A DNA stretch of 64,000 nt from Lanius collurio (lineage: Eukaryota; Chordata; Aves; Passeriformes; Laniidae): contig JACBWW010000002.1 of the NCBI GenBank assembly GCA_020086605.1, positions 31,593,287 to 31,657,286 of the forward strand, in the 5' to 3' direction. The notes under the pieces were generated by a model. The model had not been told where the DNA came from, made no database searches, and saw nothing but the letters and a program-made list of their open reading frames with translations. The position numbers were made by a program, and so were the translations under genes. Of this stretch, positions 51,761 through 64,000 are shown piece after piece (the first letter of the stretch is position 1; every line of letters begins with the position of its first letter).

Positions 51761-54149
51761 TTTCTCCATTTGAAATAAATGCCAGGAGTTCAAAATAGAG
51801 TCATGCTAATTAATTAAATGCTGTATCAGAAAAGGGAGAAGAAAAAAAAAGGTAAAAAAAATGCTTAATTCCTAGGATGTGAATTTTGTAGTTGTTGTAG
51901 ACTATACACTAATTGTGGAGCAACTGCTGACTGGTGGTGTCATTATGCACTATGATTTGCAATGAGGAAGGGAAAAGAAAGAAAGAGAGGTGCCAGGGTG
52001 AAATACCGATTATTTTGTAAAATTATATTCTATTTAGTTAGCTCACTAACTTTTCTGTATAGTAATGCCTTACTGTGAAAATATCAGTCTCACTGTACAC
52101 TCCTAAATTTCCTCTTATATTAAGTTGCTTTCACTTAAGTGCAAAACATTACTCTCAGAACTAGAAATCAATCCAGAAAAGTTAAACTCTGGAATCTGAA
52201 CAATTTTCATTTTTCAGGGAAAATCGTGTGCCAATATTGACCCTGTATTTCATTAATAAGTTAGTTCCTTGTTTTAAGATACTTGTTTTTTTTTTGTTCT
52301 TCAGCCCAGTTTCATATGTTTTTCTGGAAAAAAAGAATTCCAGGTAATCTGCCACTGAGTATTGTAGAAGGGTCTAATAGAGTCCTACATTTCAGGTGGA
52401 GTGTCCACCTTCAACCCTGGTAGGATTAAAGTAGGATGGTAGAGAAAGAGGAGAGGAAAACTATCAGTGTGAGATAGAAAATATCAGCATACCCGAGTAA
52501 GACTGACTAAAAATCTTGTAAAAACAGGTGAAGAACTTTCAGCAAAGCCAAGACAATTGTAAAGATAGTGAAGTGGATCTAGGCAGTGGGAAAAGCTCTG
52601 GTAGTGGATAGTGATTAAGAGCTCTGGAGAAAGGGGCAGAAAAAGATCAGAGGAAGACTAGAAAGATCTAAATTGAAGTGAAAATGTCACACATGATGTA
52701 TTGCCTGGGAGCAAGATCATGCAATTGACAAATTTGGGCTGCACACTTAGCATTCTTCTTGGCTGCCAACCTTTGTGATTTGCTTGAAAGTTTTATGGTA
52801 TATACTGGTGTAATTTTTTCCTGTATTTTTATCCTGGAAAGCCCCAGTTTCTGTAGTGATGAAATGGAAATAAAATCTAAAAAATGATTACAAATTAAGT
52901 AAGCTAACAATGGAGATTAATTTCTGACTCTTCAGTTTTCAAAAGAATTCTTTGAATATGTGTATTCAGATCATGTTAAAGCCTCAGGAATTAGAAAAAA
53001 AAAAAAAAAGCCACTTAAAAATACCAAGTATATTTGGTGTGAGATCTCTCTTTTGGCATCTGATCCATGATTTTTTAATTTAGAATCTGTGAAGGACAGA
53101 GATGTATTGTGACCTGCAACTTGAAAATATGACAGTTGTATTTCTGCTGTTCTGGGAAAAGAGATATTTGTTAGTATTAACAACAGGTTAATACTTCTTC
53201 TGTCAGTCATGCCAACATAAGGAAATGTCAGATAATACCGGGAGGTAGCCAGACTTGTTCAGTAAACCCTAAATCAACCCAGCATGAATAATTTCCTACA
53301 TTTTTATTTTATTAGTTTTGGGGGGGTTTATGATATGTGATCATAATTTTGCCTTCAGATGGAACATTTATTATTAAACACAAATCCCTTCTTGCTTTTC
53401 TAGAACTTGTGTTCTCATCGCTCACCCATCCAGCTGCCCTTCAGAGAGTCTTTCTTGTCAAATAAAACATATAGTACATATAATTTCATTATTATTTTCT
53501 AACTTGCTTAGGTTCTTTTCTGCTTTTTTGGAAAAGTAGGGTTGGAGGTGGGGAAGAGAAGGCAGAGACAAAAACAATTGATATACCTGTCTGAAGATGG
53601 TGAGCCAGAGAGATACTGATAATGAATATATGCCTTGTGTTACAAAGTAAAGTAAAAAAACCAAAACATCCCAAACTTTAAGCTATTGGCTCAGAGAATA
53701 TAAAATGTTTTGATAGGCTGCTGAATAATGTCCCCTGGGCGTACTTTGAAGTAATTTAGCAAGTGACTGAGGAAAGTGTAGGCTTGTAGGGGACATTACT
53801 TGACAAAGCTGAGAAAGGAGAACTATGGTACAAGGTATTCTGCTCCCCTCTATTGCCATTGCTCTAGTGGAAAACCCTCTTCTCTTTATAATTCTCAAAA
53901 AGATTCTTGCAAACCACAAGGATCTGCAGTTGGGCATAAAGGGTGAAGCACTTGGATGAATGAAGATCACCAGAACCATCTTCTGATGATTTTAATCAGT
54001 CAAGGTTCTCACTTCATCTGTCCAGGTGCAAGCTACTGCTCTGGGACAACCTCATTTTGGTTCATGTTGGTTTGACAACACAAAATTAGACTTTCAGGCT
54101 CCCTGATCTGTGCTGTAATTTCTTTCATGTGGACATGACAGCAGCAGAC

Positions 54150-54560
54150 ATTTAGTGCCCTGAGCTTTCAATTTTATCTTTGGAGGGAAAGCAGGTACAC
54201 TCTAGGAAGCCTTGTGTGTACTAAAGATTAATCCAGTTACACTCAAGCTATTCAGCGACACACAGAACACCTTTCACCTCATTATACTAACTGCCTCAGA
54301 AAAAAAATTCCTCACACTAATTCAAATCCAACTAAAACATATTTAAGCTCATTAGCAGAGTAATTGAAAGCCCACACAATATTTCTGTTAGTAAATGTGA
54401 AGCTGAAGTATTTATGGAAACAATGCCGAGCCACACTAATGAATTCACTCTGTATCTACATGTAAATTCAGAATTAGAAAGCTATCATAACTCACAGCAA
54501 CATTTCAAAGAACCAGCCAGTATATTTCAAATTACTCAACAGTATGTAAAGTCAGCAACT
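54150..54560. other. Possible conserved noncoding block in the LRFN2 intron
   Basis: This is an AT-rich but complex, repeat-free stretch with several TAAT homeodomain-type cores, such as CACTAATTCA, GCAGAGTAATTG and CACTAATGAATTC. The call is an impression from sequence texture only. Confidence 0.25.
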
Positions 54561-55420
54561 GGCAGTGGCAGCAGCACATTATAACCACCCTGTTTCTAAA
54601 GATGGGAAGAGGTAAAACTTTTCCATGAAAGGGGTGTTTGAGTCATTAAGCAGAGTTTGGGATCTGGGACACACTTTTCCCAGTTTTTTTATAGACAAAT
54701 GGCTCATACACTTGGCTGAAGGGTCATGGTTTTTCTCTCTGACTCAAGTAATTCTGAATTCTTTTTGAGGTGTTGGACAGTTACATCAGAAAAGGTCATC
54801 CTACCATGCCAGCAGAGGTCACCAGAAGGGAGCAACATTAGAAGTAATGAGCACATTTTGGAACTTAAATGAAATTAATTTGAAGAAGGGAATTCGCTAT
54901 TTTCCTGGCAGAACACAGCTGTCAGATTCAGCTATATACTGTCCTTTCTTGAGATTTACAAGTGGGGTTTTCCACTTATTTCCAGGCAGTGAAATCTGTG
55001 CAAATTATAATGATGGGATCCTATAGTGGTTAACAGATGTCCACCTCCTTTTTCTGTAAGAGCTCGTTTGAGCTGAGATGAAGGGGATCCTCAGTGATAC
55101 TAGCAATTTTCTTAATGCTTGCAACTCAGAGCATTTATGCTAGGTTGAAATTCGCATGTCCTACAGAGACTTGGTGTCATACCACACAGGATAATTTTAT
55201 GTCCAGAAGGTCATGCTGGGAGGACAGAAACTCCAGGCCCTGCTTGAAGTTATGGAGTTTTTTTGCCTGTATTTTGTAACTGGCTGGCCAAAGCAAACTC
55301 CAACATGCTGTTTCAAATTCTTCTGTCAAAAAAATCTTTGTGCACTGGAAAGAGAAGTGTGGAGTCAGCTAACAGCTGACAAGACTATTCTTATTCTTCC
55401 AACCATAAGAAAGAATCTTG

Positions 55421-55460
55421 AAATGAACTGAACTGAACTGACTGAAATGAAATGAAATGG
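55421..55460. repeat. Compound pentanucleotide repeat
   Basis: Three TGAAC units are followed, after a short interruption, by three TGAAA units. Confidence 0.9.
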
Positions 55461-56156
55461 GTATCACTACCCATAGAAACTGTGTATACTTTAATATATC
55501 AGTTTGTACAGAAGAGTGTCCCAGCATCAGTTTAAAACACAATTTATGCATTATTAAAAAGCTTAAACAAGTATCATTCAAGTGTTCCCTCATCTCAGTG
55601 ACTGAAATTGTGGATAGTCTCAAGAGATAAGGAATGGTTATCTACCAGAATCTCAAGCATCTCTCTTGTCACAAAGGTTAAAATAATAGTTCAATTCCCA
55701 GGGGAGAGAAAGGAAGAACTGCATTTACCAATTCTTGAAAAATGAGGTAAAGAAATATCTATCAACTCACCAAAGACACAGTCATAGTTTATGTACGTTT
55801 AGAGAACCTCTCTGGCAAACCCTCTACTCAATTAACAAACTGGAAATACCTTTTACTATGTAAAAGGAATACAGAAGAATTGCTTGCTTCTTGTAAACTG
55901 CGGAAACTTTTTGAAAAAACATATAAGCAAAGTAATCATCAAGCTTCTAGATTCTGAGATAGAAGAGCAAGAAGACCTTTTGGAACAAAAATTTCTACGA
56001 AACATGTGCAAGGCAAAGAAAACCAGAATGATTCAAGGTGACTTTTGCAATAACATTAGGGAAAAAAATTGTTTTCTCATACGCAGAATGAGAAAAAGGG
56101 ATGCAAAAATCCCTAGTGGTCAAAAATATGGTCTCCTAAGGGGGGAAAAACAGCAG

Positions 56157-56184
56157 GGAAAAAAAAAAAAAAAAAGAAAAAAAG
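56157..56184. repeat. Poly(A) tract
   Basis: A run of A bases broken by single G bases. No processed pseudogene was recognised next to it. Confidence 0.9.
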
Positions 56185-56882
56185 GAACATAGATACGTAA
56201 TGAAGACATTTCCTAAAGCAGAAGTTTGACATTTTGCCACTTTCTGGGTATTGCATATAAAACAAAGGAAAAGGAAGGCTAGAAGGACTGGATAGGCTAG
56301 AAAGATGTGGAGATGAATTCTGAAATGCTCTATAAAAGGATAAAACACAGTTATATCCTTTCAGTTTGTGATACCAAAATTAGACAAAGCATTGCTCACT
56401 AAACAGAGACAGCCTGCTTCTTTCAAAGCTGAGCCTGGACTGAAAGTGTACTGTGTGAAGAGTGACAAATCCATTACTGAAAAGGAAAGAAAAACCCATC
56501 CAGCAAGAAAACAAGCTTTAGTTTATAATGACTCCAAGAGAAAGAAAAAGAGGTCAGTTACAGTTTCCAATAGAAGCAAGATTTTATTGTCTAGAAGTAT
56601 GTTTTGTCATTTAGCAATATTTTTTCTCTGATGAATGATCTTAGACACGTGCCACGGGTTTCTGGTACATGAACAAGATTTAGTAAAAAGTAGTCTACTA
56701 TTTATTTACATGTTACAAACTCTCCACAATTAGGAGTCTAAAAGCAGACTACTGGCAGCCTTGTAAGTCTCTGCAGTCCAGAATCCAGGCTATGCATCCC
56801 ATTAGTGAACTCATTGGAAAGAGGAAAGTTTGAGCAGTGTTTATTGGATTTTGGTCTCTTCCAGCTACCAGCTATATACTTT

Positions 56883-56898
56883 CCAAATATATATTTGG
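56883..56898. repeat. Perfect 16-bp palindrome CC(A/T)12GG
   Basis: CCAAATATATATTTGG is fully self-complementary. It resembles an overlong SRF CArG box, which normally has six A/T bases between CC and GG. Confidence 0.93.
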
Positions 56899-59800
56899 CC
56901 ATCCTCAAATTAGTTTTCTCTCACAGAAAATATACTGAAGAGTTGTAAGTAGCAGAAAAAGGAAAGAAACCCTACTCTTTAACAAAGTTGCATATTAAAT
57001 GAGTTTACAGATATATGTCTGCTCAAATTTGGTATCTCCCTTTTATTTCAGAGAACCCCAATTGTTCTCTTTAGGTTTGATGGTGTAACACTAAGAGGAG
57101 AGAATTTCTTCTTATGTTTCAGCTTCACCAATTGAATAAACTTTTACCTGGCTGTGGAGATTTATTCACTTATGGCTTAAATTACAGAGTTTTGCTGAAT
57201 AGGGTTTTAAGATGAAATGGACTCAGACAGCAAGCAGGTGACCAACAAGTTAATTAATTTGCACTGAAAACCCCAAGTACGATAGATGGTAGGCATGGCA
57301 TCAAGTCTGTTGATACAGCTACATCCAGAGCTTCTAGATTTATTATTCCTTTACCATGATTAATTGCTAGTCATCATTCCTGGAGCCTTTTGCAGGCATG
57401 GATATTTCATTGTTCACCAGGAGAACAAAAGCTTTTACTTGTTATAGGCATCCATATGAAGACATTACAGACAATGAAAAGCAGTTTATGGATAATTTTA
57501 CTGAAAAACTGCATAAATTCTGTGGAATAACGTGAGAGTGCTCTGTACTGTTAAAAGGGAAGTGAAAGAATGGATTTTTCTTTATCTTTGCTTTTGAAGA
57601 GTAATGAAGGAAGAGACTGACAGATTTCTCTGCTTTGGAGAGCTTCAAGGGTAAAGCCTGAAAAACTCAAAATTCTTCACTCTGTAAAATCTTCTCTGAG
57701 CTTTCCTGTTGTAACTCCAGATAGCTTAAAAATGTAGAACATGCAAAAATTACCCTGAGAGCTAAAAAAAGGATGTGGAATAAAATGCAAATCAAATGCA
57801 CAATGGTACTAAATGCACAACATTTGCCTTTTTGAAGAATACAGTCACCCCTACTATCAGACAAAGGAATAATGTCCTCATCCTGTTGAAATGAGCAGTA
57901 GTAGAAATTTGCCAAGTGTTCGTTGATATTTAGAAACAAAAAGGTTGAGCTGAACATTGATTCATTACACCAAGCAGCATCAAAACCTTAGTGTGATCCC
58001 TTCACGAAGACTAAGAAGTCAAAAGTCATACTCATTCCTAGAAAAGGAGTACAATAAACATTGAAAAAATCACTACATAGAAATATAAGATTTCAGGCTT
58101 CTTTGGTGAGCACAGCCAGCACTGCATTCTAGGGTATATTAGTTATATGGCTCAGTTTTCCCATACACGTATTTGTCATGATTTTTTTCAGTATATTAAT
58201 ATTATCAGTATACTAATCAACTTGACTCAATTTTTGTTTTGTTTACCCAATGTAAACTTAAAAGAGGAAATTTAAGTGTGGTCCTCCATAACCACTACAT
58301 GGGTTGGGAGATTTCTTAGATCTACAATGATGAAAGAACAAAATATGTCGCACTCATGAAAGCATTTTCCCTTCCTTTCTCAATAAATGGTTGTGTTAGA
58401 AGTACCAGAGTGCAGCTCAGAGTGTATGAACATGGGAATAAGGAACTTCTACTCCCTTATTGAGTAGTGCAAAGTTGTGCTTCATTAGCAGAACGGCTGA
58501 TTTTGGCTTGTCTGCCGTGGACTGGGTTAGAGGGAGTCCTAAACTTGCCTCTGTACCACTTGATACACAGATGCTGGGCTCTGAGTTCACCTCTCTGAAT
58601 GTTATTTCAATCCCCTTCCGAGGTCACACCAAGACAGTGCCAATCCCATGACATGTGGAATTAGGATAAGCAGAACCATCAGTCTGTGGCAGGACTCCAG
58701 CAAGGCACAGTGTCTGTCTCTAGCATGAAGAGAGAATAAGGGCCAGTCGAGCACCTTGACTGATGAGATGGCTTTTCCTACTTTCTTGCTGGGGAAGTCA
58801 ACCAATTTTGTAGAGAAAAGGTTTTAAAGGGTTTTTTTAGAAGTTTAATTTCCTTCCTTATCTCTGTCTCACCAAAACAAAAGAAGGATGGTCACCAGTA
58901 GAAGAAATGAAGCTGCAAACCTACTGAACAGCAACTGACTGTACAAGATGGGAGAATGTAGCCTGTACCCGACTACGTGTTAAAGGAACTCCCACATTTC
59001 CCTCATAAAAGCAGTAAAAGAAAAAAAGTGGGTATGGTCTAGTAAGAACTGTCCTTGGTTCTGAAAATCTGCTCGAGAGCTGCGTTTGTTTCCACAGTTG
59101 CTGGAAAGATCTCAAACAGAACACAGTCCTGCTTCATCTCTTGTACCTCTCTCAGGAGATAGTAGAGATGTGAAAAATCTTGTGTCCAAGCAACTCAAGG
59201 GCTTTTCATTCACTTTGAGATTGCTTTCAAGCCTGACACTTAGGGTGTAATCATTTCCCAGCCACGTGCACTCCGTCTTTGCAGGTGTGTATTTGTACCA
59301 TCCCCCCAACATTCGGTGTGAATATTTTATTGAGAAATATTTGCCTTACTGTGACAGTGCCAAAAATCATTGCTTGGTGGTTGGAAAGGGCTGCATTCAG
59401 GGAGGAAGTGGAGATAAATGTGGCACTGCAGAAAACTTCCATGAGCTACTGGCTTTTACATAACTCTTAGGATTTACTATCTAATGTGCCTCATAGGCAG
59501 ACTAAAATTAACTTACCTCAGACAACAGAAACTCCAGACAGAGGCAAATGATTCCGCACAATATGTGCATATCTCTCTTTCACAATAGCCTGACTATAAG
59601 CTACAAGTCCAAAATTAGTCTGGTCCTAAATTCATGTGGCTATGCACCTAATGAAGATAAAATTCTGACTCATAGTGATTAAATTTCAATGAAATATTGA
59701 AGAATGCTTAATTGGTTTCAATACTTCAGCAGTAGAAAAGAATTTATTCTGTCATGACTAAAATTCATAACCATGTTTCAGAAGGTGAATAGGTCTTTAA

Positions 59801-62800
59801 TGACCGTGCTGGCAACATTTTGCACTGCCATAGAAAAGGTGAATGAACCAAAAACTTTCTATAAACACCTGTGCAATTTCTCACTCCATAGTGTAAATAT
59901 ATTGTAGCCTCCCACAGATTTCATTTGGGCCTTTTTTCCTCATGTGCACTCTGGGTTTGTTGGCAGACACTGACCTCTTTATTCTCTAAAGTGTCCCAGA
60001 ACTTTCATAGTCATATTTCTGATGCCACTGCTATGTGGATTTTTTTTTTTTTTTTTACCTTGCTATGGAATGAATCACTCCACCCTCCCTCCAGCACGAA
60101 GACAAATGTGATTTCTGCTCCTGAACATATGGTGGAGCCTAAAAAAAGGGTTATCTTGTAGGAGTGTATCTGTATGCATCACTTATCACACCGTCCCCAA
60201 TGGAGAATTTAAGAGATGATAGCTTCTCTTTTTCTTTCTCAAACTGCTCATGTTCAGTTTTTTTCTGTCTACTGGTTTCCAACATGCTCATGATTCCTCG
60301 AGAGAGGAAAGCCCACTCCCAGTACAACTGGCCTTTTACATATTGCTCAGCAAACTTGGATTTGTTCTACTTTCATGGACAAGTTTTATAAGGTTCATAA
60401 GCAAACGTACAGAAGTTTTCCTCCTTTCTGTGCTCGTAATTTCTGTGTGACATTATAGAACAGGTTTTTTCTCTGAAGAGAGTAACCTGTAATCATATGA
60501 AGAGAGAGATTTTCAAAGTTACAAATTTCTACTCTGCTCTCAGTTTGAAAGAGAAGGTGTTAGCATAAATCACAAAGCAGTCTTCTCATATCACAAAGTC
60601 TATCTTCCTCATGAAGCTGTGGACATCTTCAGAGTGACCCATGAGATGACAGCAAAGGGTAATTTTTCTGTGAACATTCTCTAGTGTCAGGCAAATACTT
60701 TGAGGACTTCAGAATGTTTTAACCATTATTAAAAAGTATTTAACTAGAATAATTTCTATAACTCAAGAGACAGATACCCTGAGTTGAAGGAACACCTGGC
60801 TCCATTTTTGCTTATAAGACAATCCTATAAAGGTAGAGATGGCTCCTCCAATTGTTCTGTGCATTGGCTAGAATAGATTTAAAGCTTGTTAGAGAAATGG
60901 CTGCAGTAGCTGCCCACACAAAAGTTTACTAAGGCATGAAAAAAGCAGACTTAGCTAGGAAAACTGAATGAAATGCAATCCCCTTACCTAAGCAGAAGTT
61001 ACACTCTTGATGCCAGGTATGTACACTTCTAAGGATGGGAGGGAGAAAATTTTGCCATGGATGCAGGATAAAGGTGAATTTTAAGTATATGAGTCAATAT
61101 GACCATAAAAACAAATACAGAAAAAATGCAAAGGCATCAGCATTCTCATCTTGATTTAAATCAGAGTAGAGTCATGGGTGTGTGCACAGGGGTCCTAGTG
61201 AGCTGTCTGGTACTGCGACTTCTCACCCAGCCACAAGAACACTCTGTTAACAATTCCTTCAGTAAGGACCAGCAAGCACTTTCAGGCTGAGCTTTTGCTC
61301 ACTAAACTTGGCCTAATCTTTACCACTGCACTGAGCCTGTGATTATTTCTTAAAAAAAATTTGCTCTTGCAATCTCTCACCTGCAACCCTGCTGGCTTTG
61401 CTGTGCTTGAGGCCTTCTCACAGACATGCCAAAAACAGCAGGAGAAGCAGCAAAGAGGGAAACACTGATAAATGGCTGCAGGGACCACTGACCATCCCAG
61501 GCAGCATTATGCCCCAAAAGACACATCTGGACCAAACCTCTTACGCAATGACTCACAGCACAGAAGGCAGCCTGAAAGTCAGAGAGGTGTGTCTGCAGTG
61601 CTCAAAATATCCTTGGATGCAAAAATCCAAGGGACTGGTTAGAGAATAACATTCATACAGTGAAGCAAGAAAGAAGCATATATTTTTGTATTTTTCCATC
61701 TCAGCTGCAGCCCAATGCAACGTGTCATGATATCATCTTAATGTACTCAAGTACAAGTTTTTTCAAGCTGTATCTTGCTGAGATAAAATCAATTCATGAG
61801 ATTCCGGTGGAACAGGCTAGGAGGCACTTTATGGTTCATAGTTTAATAGCTTACCCAGGGAATAAACAAGGATAGAGAGAGACTTTGATCCTGCCATATG
61901 CTTTCTGCACCTGTGGACATTGATTAAGGTTTGACAGGGTCTTTCCTACCAGACTTCTAGACAACCAGAAGTCTCTGAAATGGTCACTACCTGTTGTTTC
62001 CATCAGCCTTACTTTCAGTAATGTTCAGGGAGGGCTGGTGCTTGGAGACAAGTACTGGCTGAAAGCTTGACAGCCCTGTCATGTCAGTTATAAAGGCTCT
62101 GCTTAGATCTCAAGGAAGAGGAAGCCATGTAATACCTTTTTTTGTTACAGCCTAAGATCCATACAACTGCTATGACATGACTGCCAGTTAAAGTAATGAG
62201 TATTCACTCACAAAAGGTAAGGCAATTGAAACCTTAATGCATACAATTGTAGCATTAGCTTACAGAGAGATGTTCAGTTTTATTGAACCTGCTGTCTTCA
62301 CCAGAAGACTTTGATTGACAGTTTGACTGCTTTTACATTCTTGCCTTTGCAGGGGGTGGTTCCCGGATTTAAAAAGCAGTATGGGTAGTCATGATCATCT
62401 AGTCTGACCTTCTGTTCAGCAGTCCAGCACAGGCTGAGGACTTTATCCAGTGATCTTTCCACAGATCCACAGCACTGTGGTTTACTGGACATGGGGACTT
62501 TAAGATTTCTCAGGGGATGAAAAGTTGCTAACTCCACCTCTGTCTACTGGTTCATACCACAAGGTCAAAATGTCACAGCTCATTTCCACTTTGAATGGAT
62601 AGGTCCTCACTTCAGCCTGAGAAAGATAAAGAGTGGTTTACGCATCTGCACACAAAGAAAAAAAACAACAAGCAAAGAACAGACTTTGAGGCAGAATGGA
62701 GACATAGTCTATTTAAAGCTGTTGTGAATTATTAAAGTTCTAAATTTTGCTTTTGGAGGAGTCAAAGGACGGTATGAACTTCTATACTTGTGGAGAGGAA

Positions 62801-62881
62801 GCAAGGTGTTGTGGAGATTTGGAATATAAAAAATAATCTCATGGGCGGATGGTCTGTTTGACTGGCTAAATAGTCAGTAGC

Positions 62882-62907
62882 TTTTTATAAAATAATTTTT
62901 ATAAAAT
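62882..62907. repeat. Direct repeat of a palindromic AT element
   Basis: TTTTTATAAAAT occurs at 62882-62893 and again at 62896-62907, separated by AA. Each copy contains the palindrome TTTTATAAAA. Confidence 0.93.
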
Positions 62908-64000
62908 GATTGAAGGACAGTCTTGACAGAGCCCAGGTCACAGACAAGGTCATGATAAACATGAAGTATCAACAGTTTAATTATGGTAAAACATCTAGGA
63001 TAACTGGTTGAAATTGAAGGGGACACAAAGAAAACATGGAAAATGAAAACCATGTTATTCCATGCAAAAAGGGTATTTAAATCCAGTTCTAGAGTATTGA
63101 AAAATAAGCTGTTTTTTCGTATTCAGTCACTTCCACTTGAAGCATGCCTGTGACTGTGAGTTACTTCTCTGTGTTATCACTATTAAAAGTATAAATAGAA
63201 AAAGTTCCCAAACATTTAGCAGCTGTTTCTGAAGGTCACAGGACCACATGAACACAGAAGAATGTAAAACCAGTACCTTTTCAGCTTAGCATGTTAGTTT
63301 TCTGCAGTACTACTCAGTTCTAAAGTGATTCTACTATCACACATGTCGGGGAAGCCAGCATCATTCAGCCCCAGGGTTTTGTGCAGCAGGTCTTCAATGC
63401 TTTCATGACAAGCCATTTTCAAAACTTTTGTTGTGTAGTTGAAACAAAGGTGACTTTAGCCTTTGCTTTTCTACTTTTAAGGTCAGCAGCAGCTCTCTGA
63501 TCTACTGACAATGGCACATGATGCCCAGGGAAGATATCCCATTGCTACCAACAATTAATAGTTGCATTGCACCAACCCCCTCAGGATCACAGCTACTCAA
63601 AGCCTGAGAATTTGAGAATGATGGAACATCCTGGGTACAGATAACTCATAAATCCTTCCAAGCCAACAAAAATCACCAGCTTTCTAGGAGTTTCTTCACA
63701 AGTCAGGGTATCATTTTCAGATTAACGCGTGCATGTAACAAGAGTGAGGAAAGCAGACCTCTGATAGGAGATACCAGAGAAGCAGTTTAAGAGTGATTAT
63801 TGTCACTTTTTAAACACTGTGTTTCATCTATGAATATTCATCCATCTGTTGTTCACTTTGCAGAAAGAAAACCTCAGAGAGACAATCATTCATTGTCCAC
63901 TCTATCTGCATCTGTGGCTGACATTTCATTTGCAGCTGTGCTGGGAAGTGCATTCTGAAGCACACGACTTATCCCAAAAACAGCAGTATAATAACATCAC

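Larger units (their letters stand above)
46193..64000 (-). other. LRFN2: LRFN2 intron (partial, runs off the window)
   Basis: No upstream LRFN2 coding exon is seen between the acceptor at 46193 and the window end. The missing exon would encode the signal peptide, LRRs, Ig domain and first half of FN3, and would show as an open frame of several hundred residues on the minus strand. The longest minus-strand frames here are only about 100 residues and match nothing I know. The intron is therefore at least 17.8 kb. Its content is AT-rich with several poly(A) and poly(T) tracts, a diverged duplication (47601-47700 and 48465-48556), small palindromes (51740-51760, 56883-56898) and short tandem repeats. 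No mobile element was recognised with confidence. Confidence 0.85.

Noticed and set aside
1..64000. CRISPR array, tRNA, rRNA, bacterial operon or phage features
   Set aside because: No regularly spaced direct repeats, cloverleaf sequences or dense coding were found, and the window is vertebrate nuclear DNA.

Overview
This window is vertebrate nuclear DNA, most likely from a bird. It is AT-rich, nearly gene-free and full of short homopolymer and microsatellite tracts. Its recognisable mobile elements are avian in type: one CR1 LINE fragment and three LTR remnants that resemble avian endogenous-retrovirus LTRs I know. I could run no database search, so all family names rest on recognition by eye.

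Only one protein-coding gene segment is supported. It is the terminal coding exon of LRFN2 (SALM1, a synaptic adhesion protein), on the minus strand at 45274-46192. The exon encodes the end of the fibronectin type III domain, one transmembrane helix, the whole cytoplasmic tail and a C-terminal PDZ ligand (ESTV). Its splice acceptor follows an unusually long and pure polypyrimidine tract. The upstream exon with the signal peptide, LRRs and Ig domain is not in the window, so 46193-64000 is intron at least 17.8 kb long. The 3' UTR runs into lower coordinates and may end near 44290.

The remaining 1-44 kb is the 3' flank of LRFN2 and looks like a gene desert. It holds a 5'-truncated, frameshifted CR1 (about 2923-3735), a CpG-rich LTR remnant (19571 to about 20000), a probable complete solo LTR with an internal repeat array (26436-27320), and a short solo LTR with a near-perfect 6-bp target duplication (28835-29116). 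All four lie on the minus strand, the same strand as LRFN2. There is also a GC-rich stretch with no CpG (about 14395-14765), several perfect inverted repeats and a few tandem repeats. The LRFN2 intron holds a diverged local duplication (47601-47700 and 48465-48556) and one block that might be a conserved noncoding element.

I saw no tRNA, rRNA, CRISPR array or operon. I also saw no convincing sign of a novel multi-gene system. The most useful leads are the splice-acceptor tract, the avian-specific LRFN2 tail, the palindromes, the CpG-free GC island and the intronic duplication.
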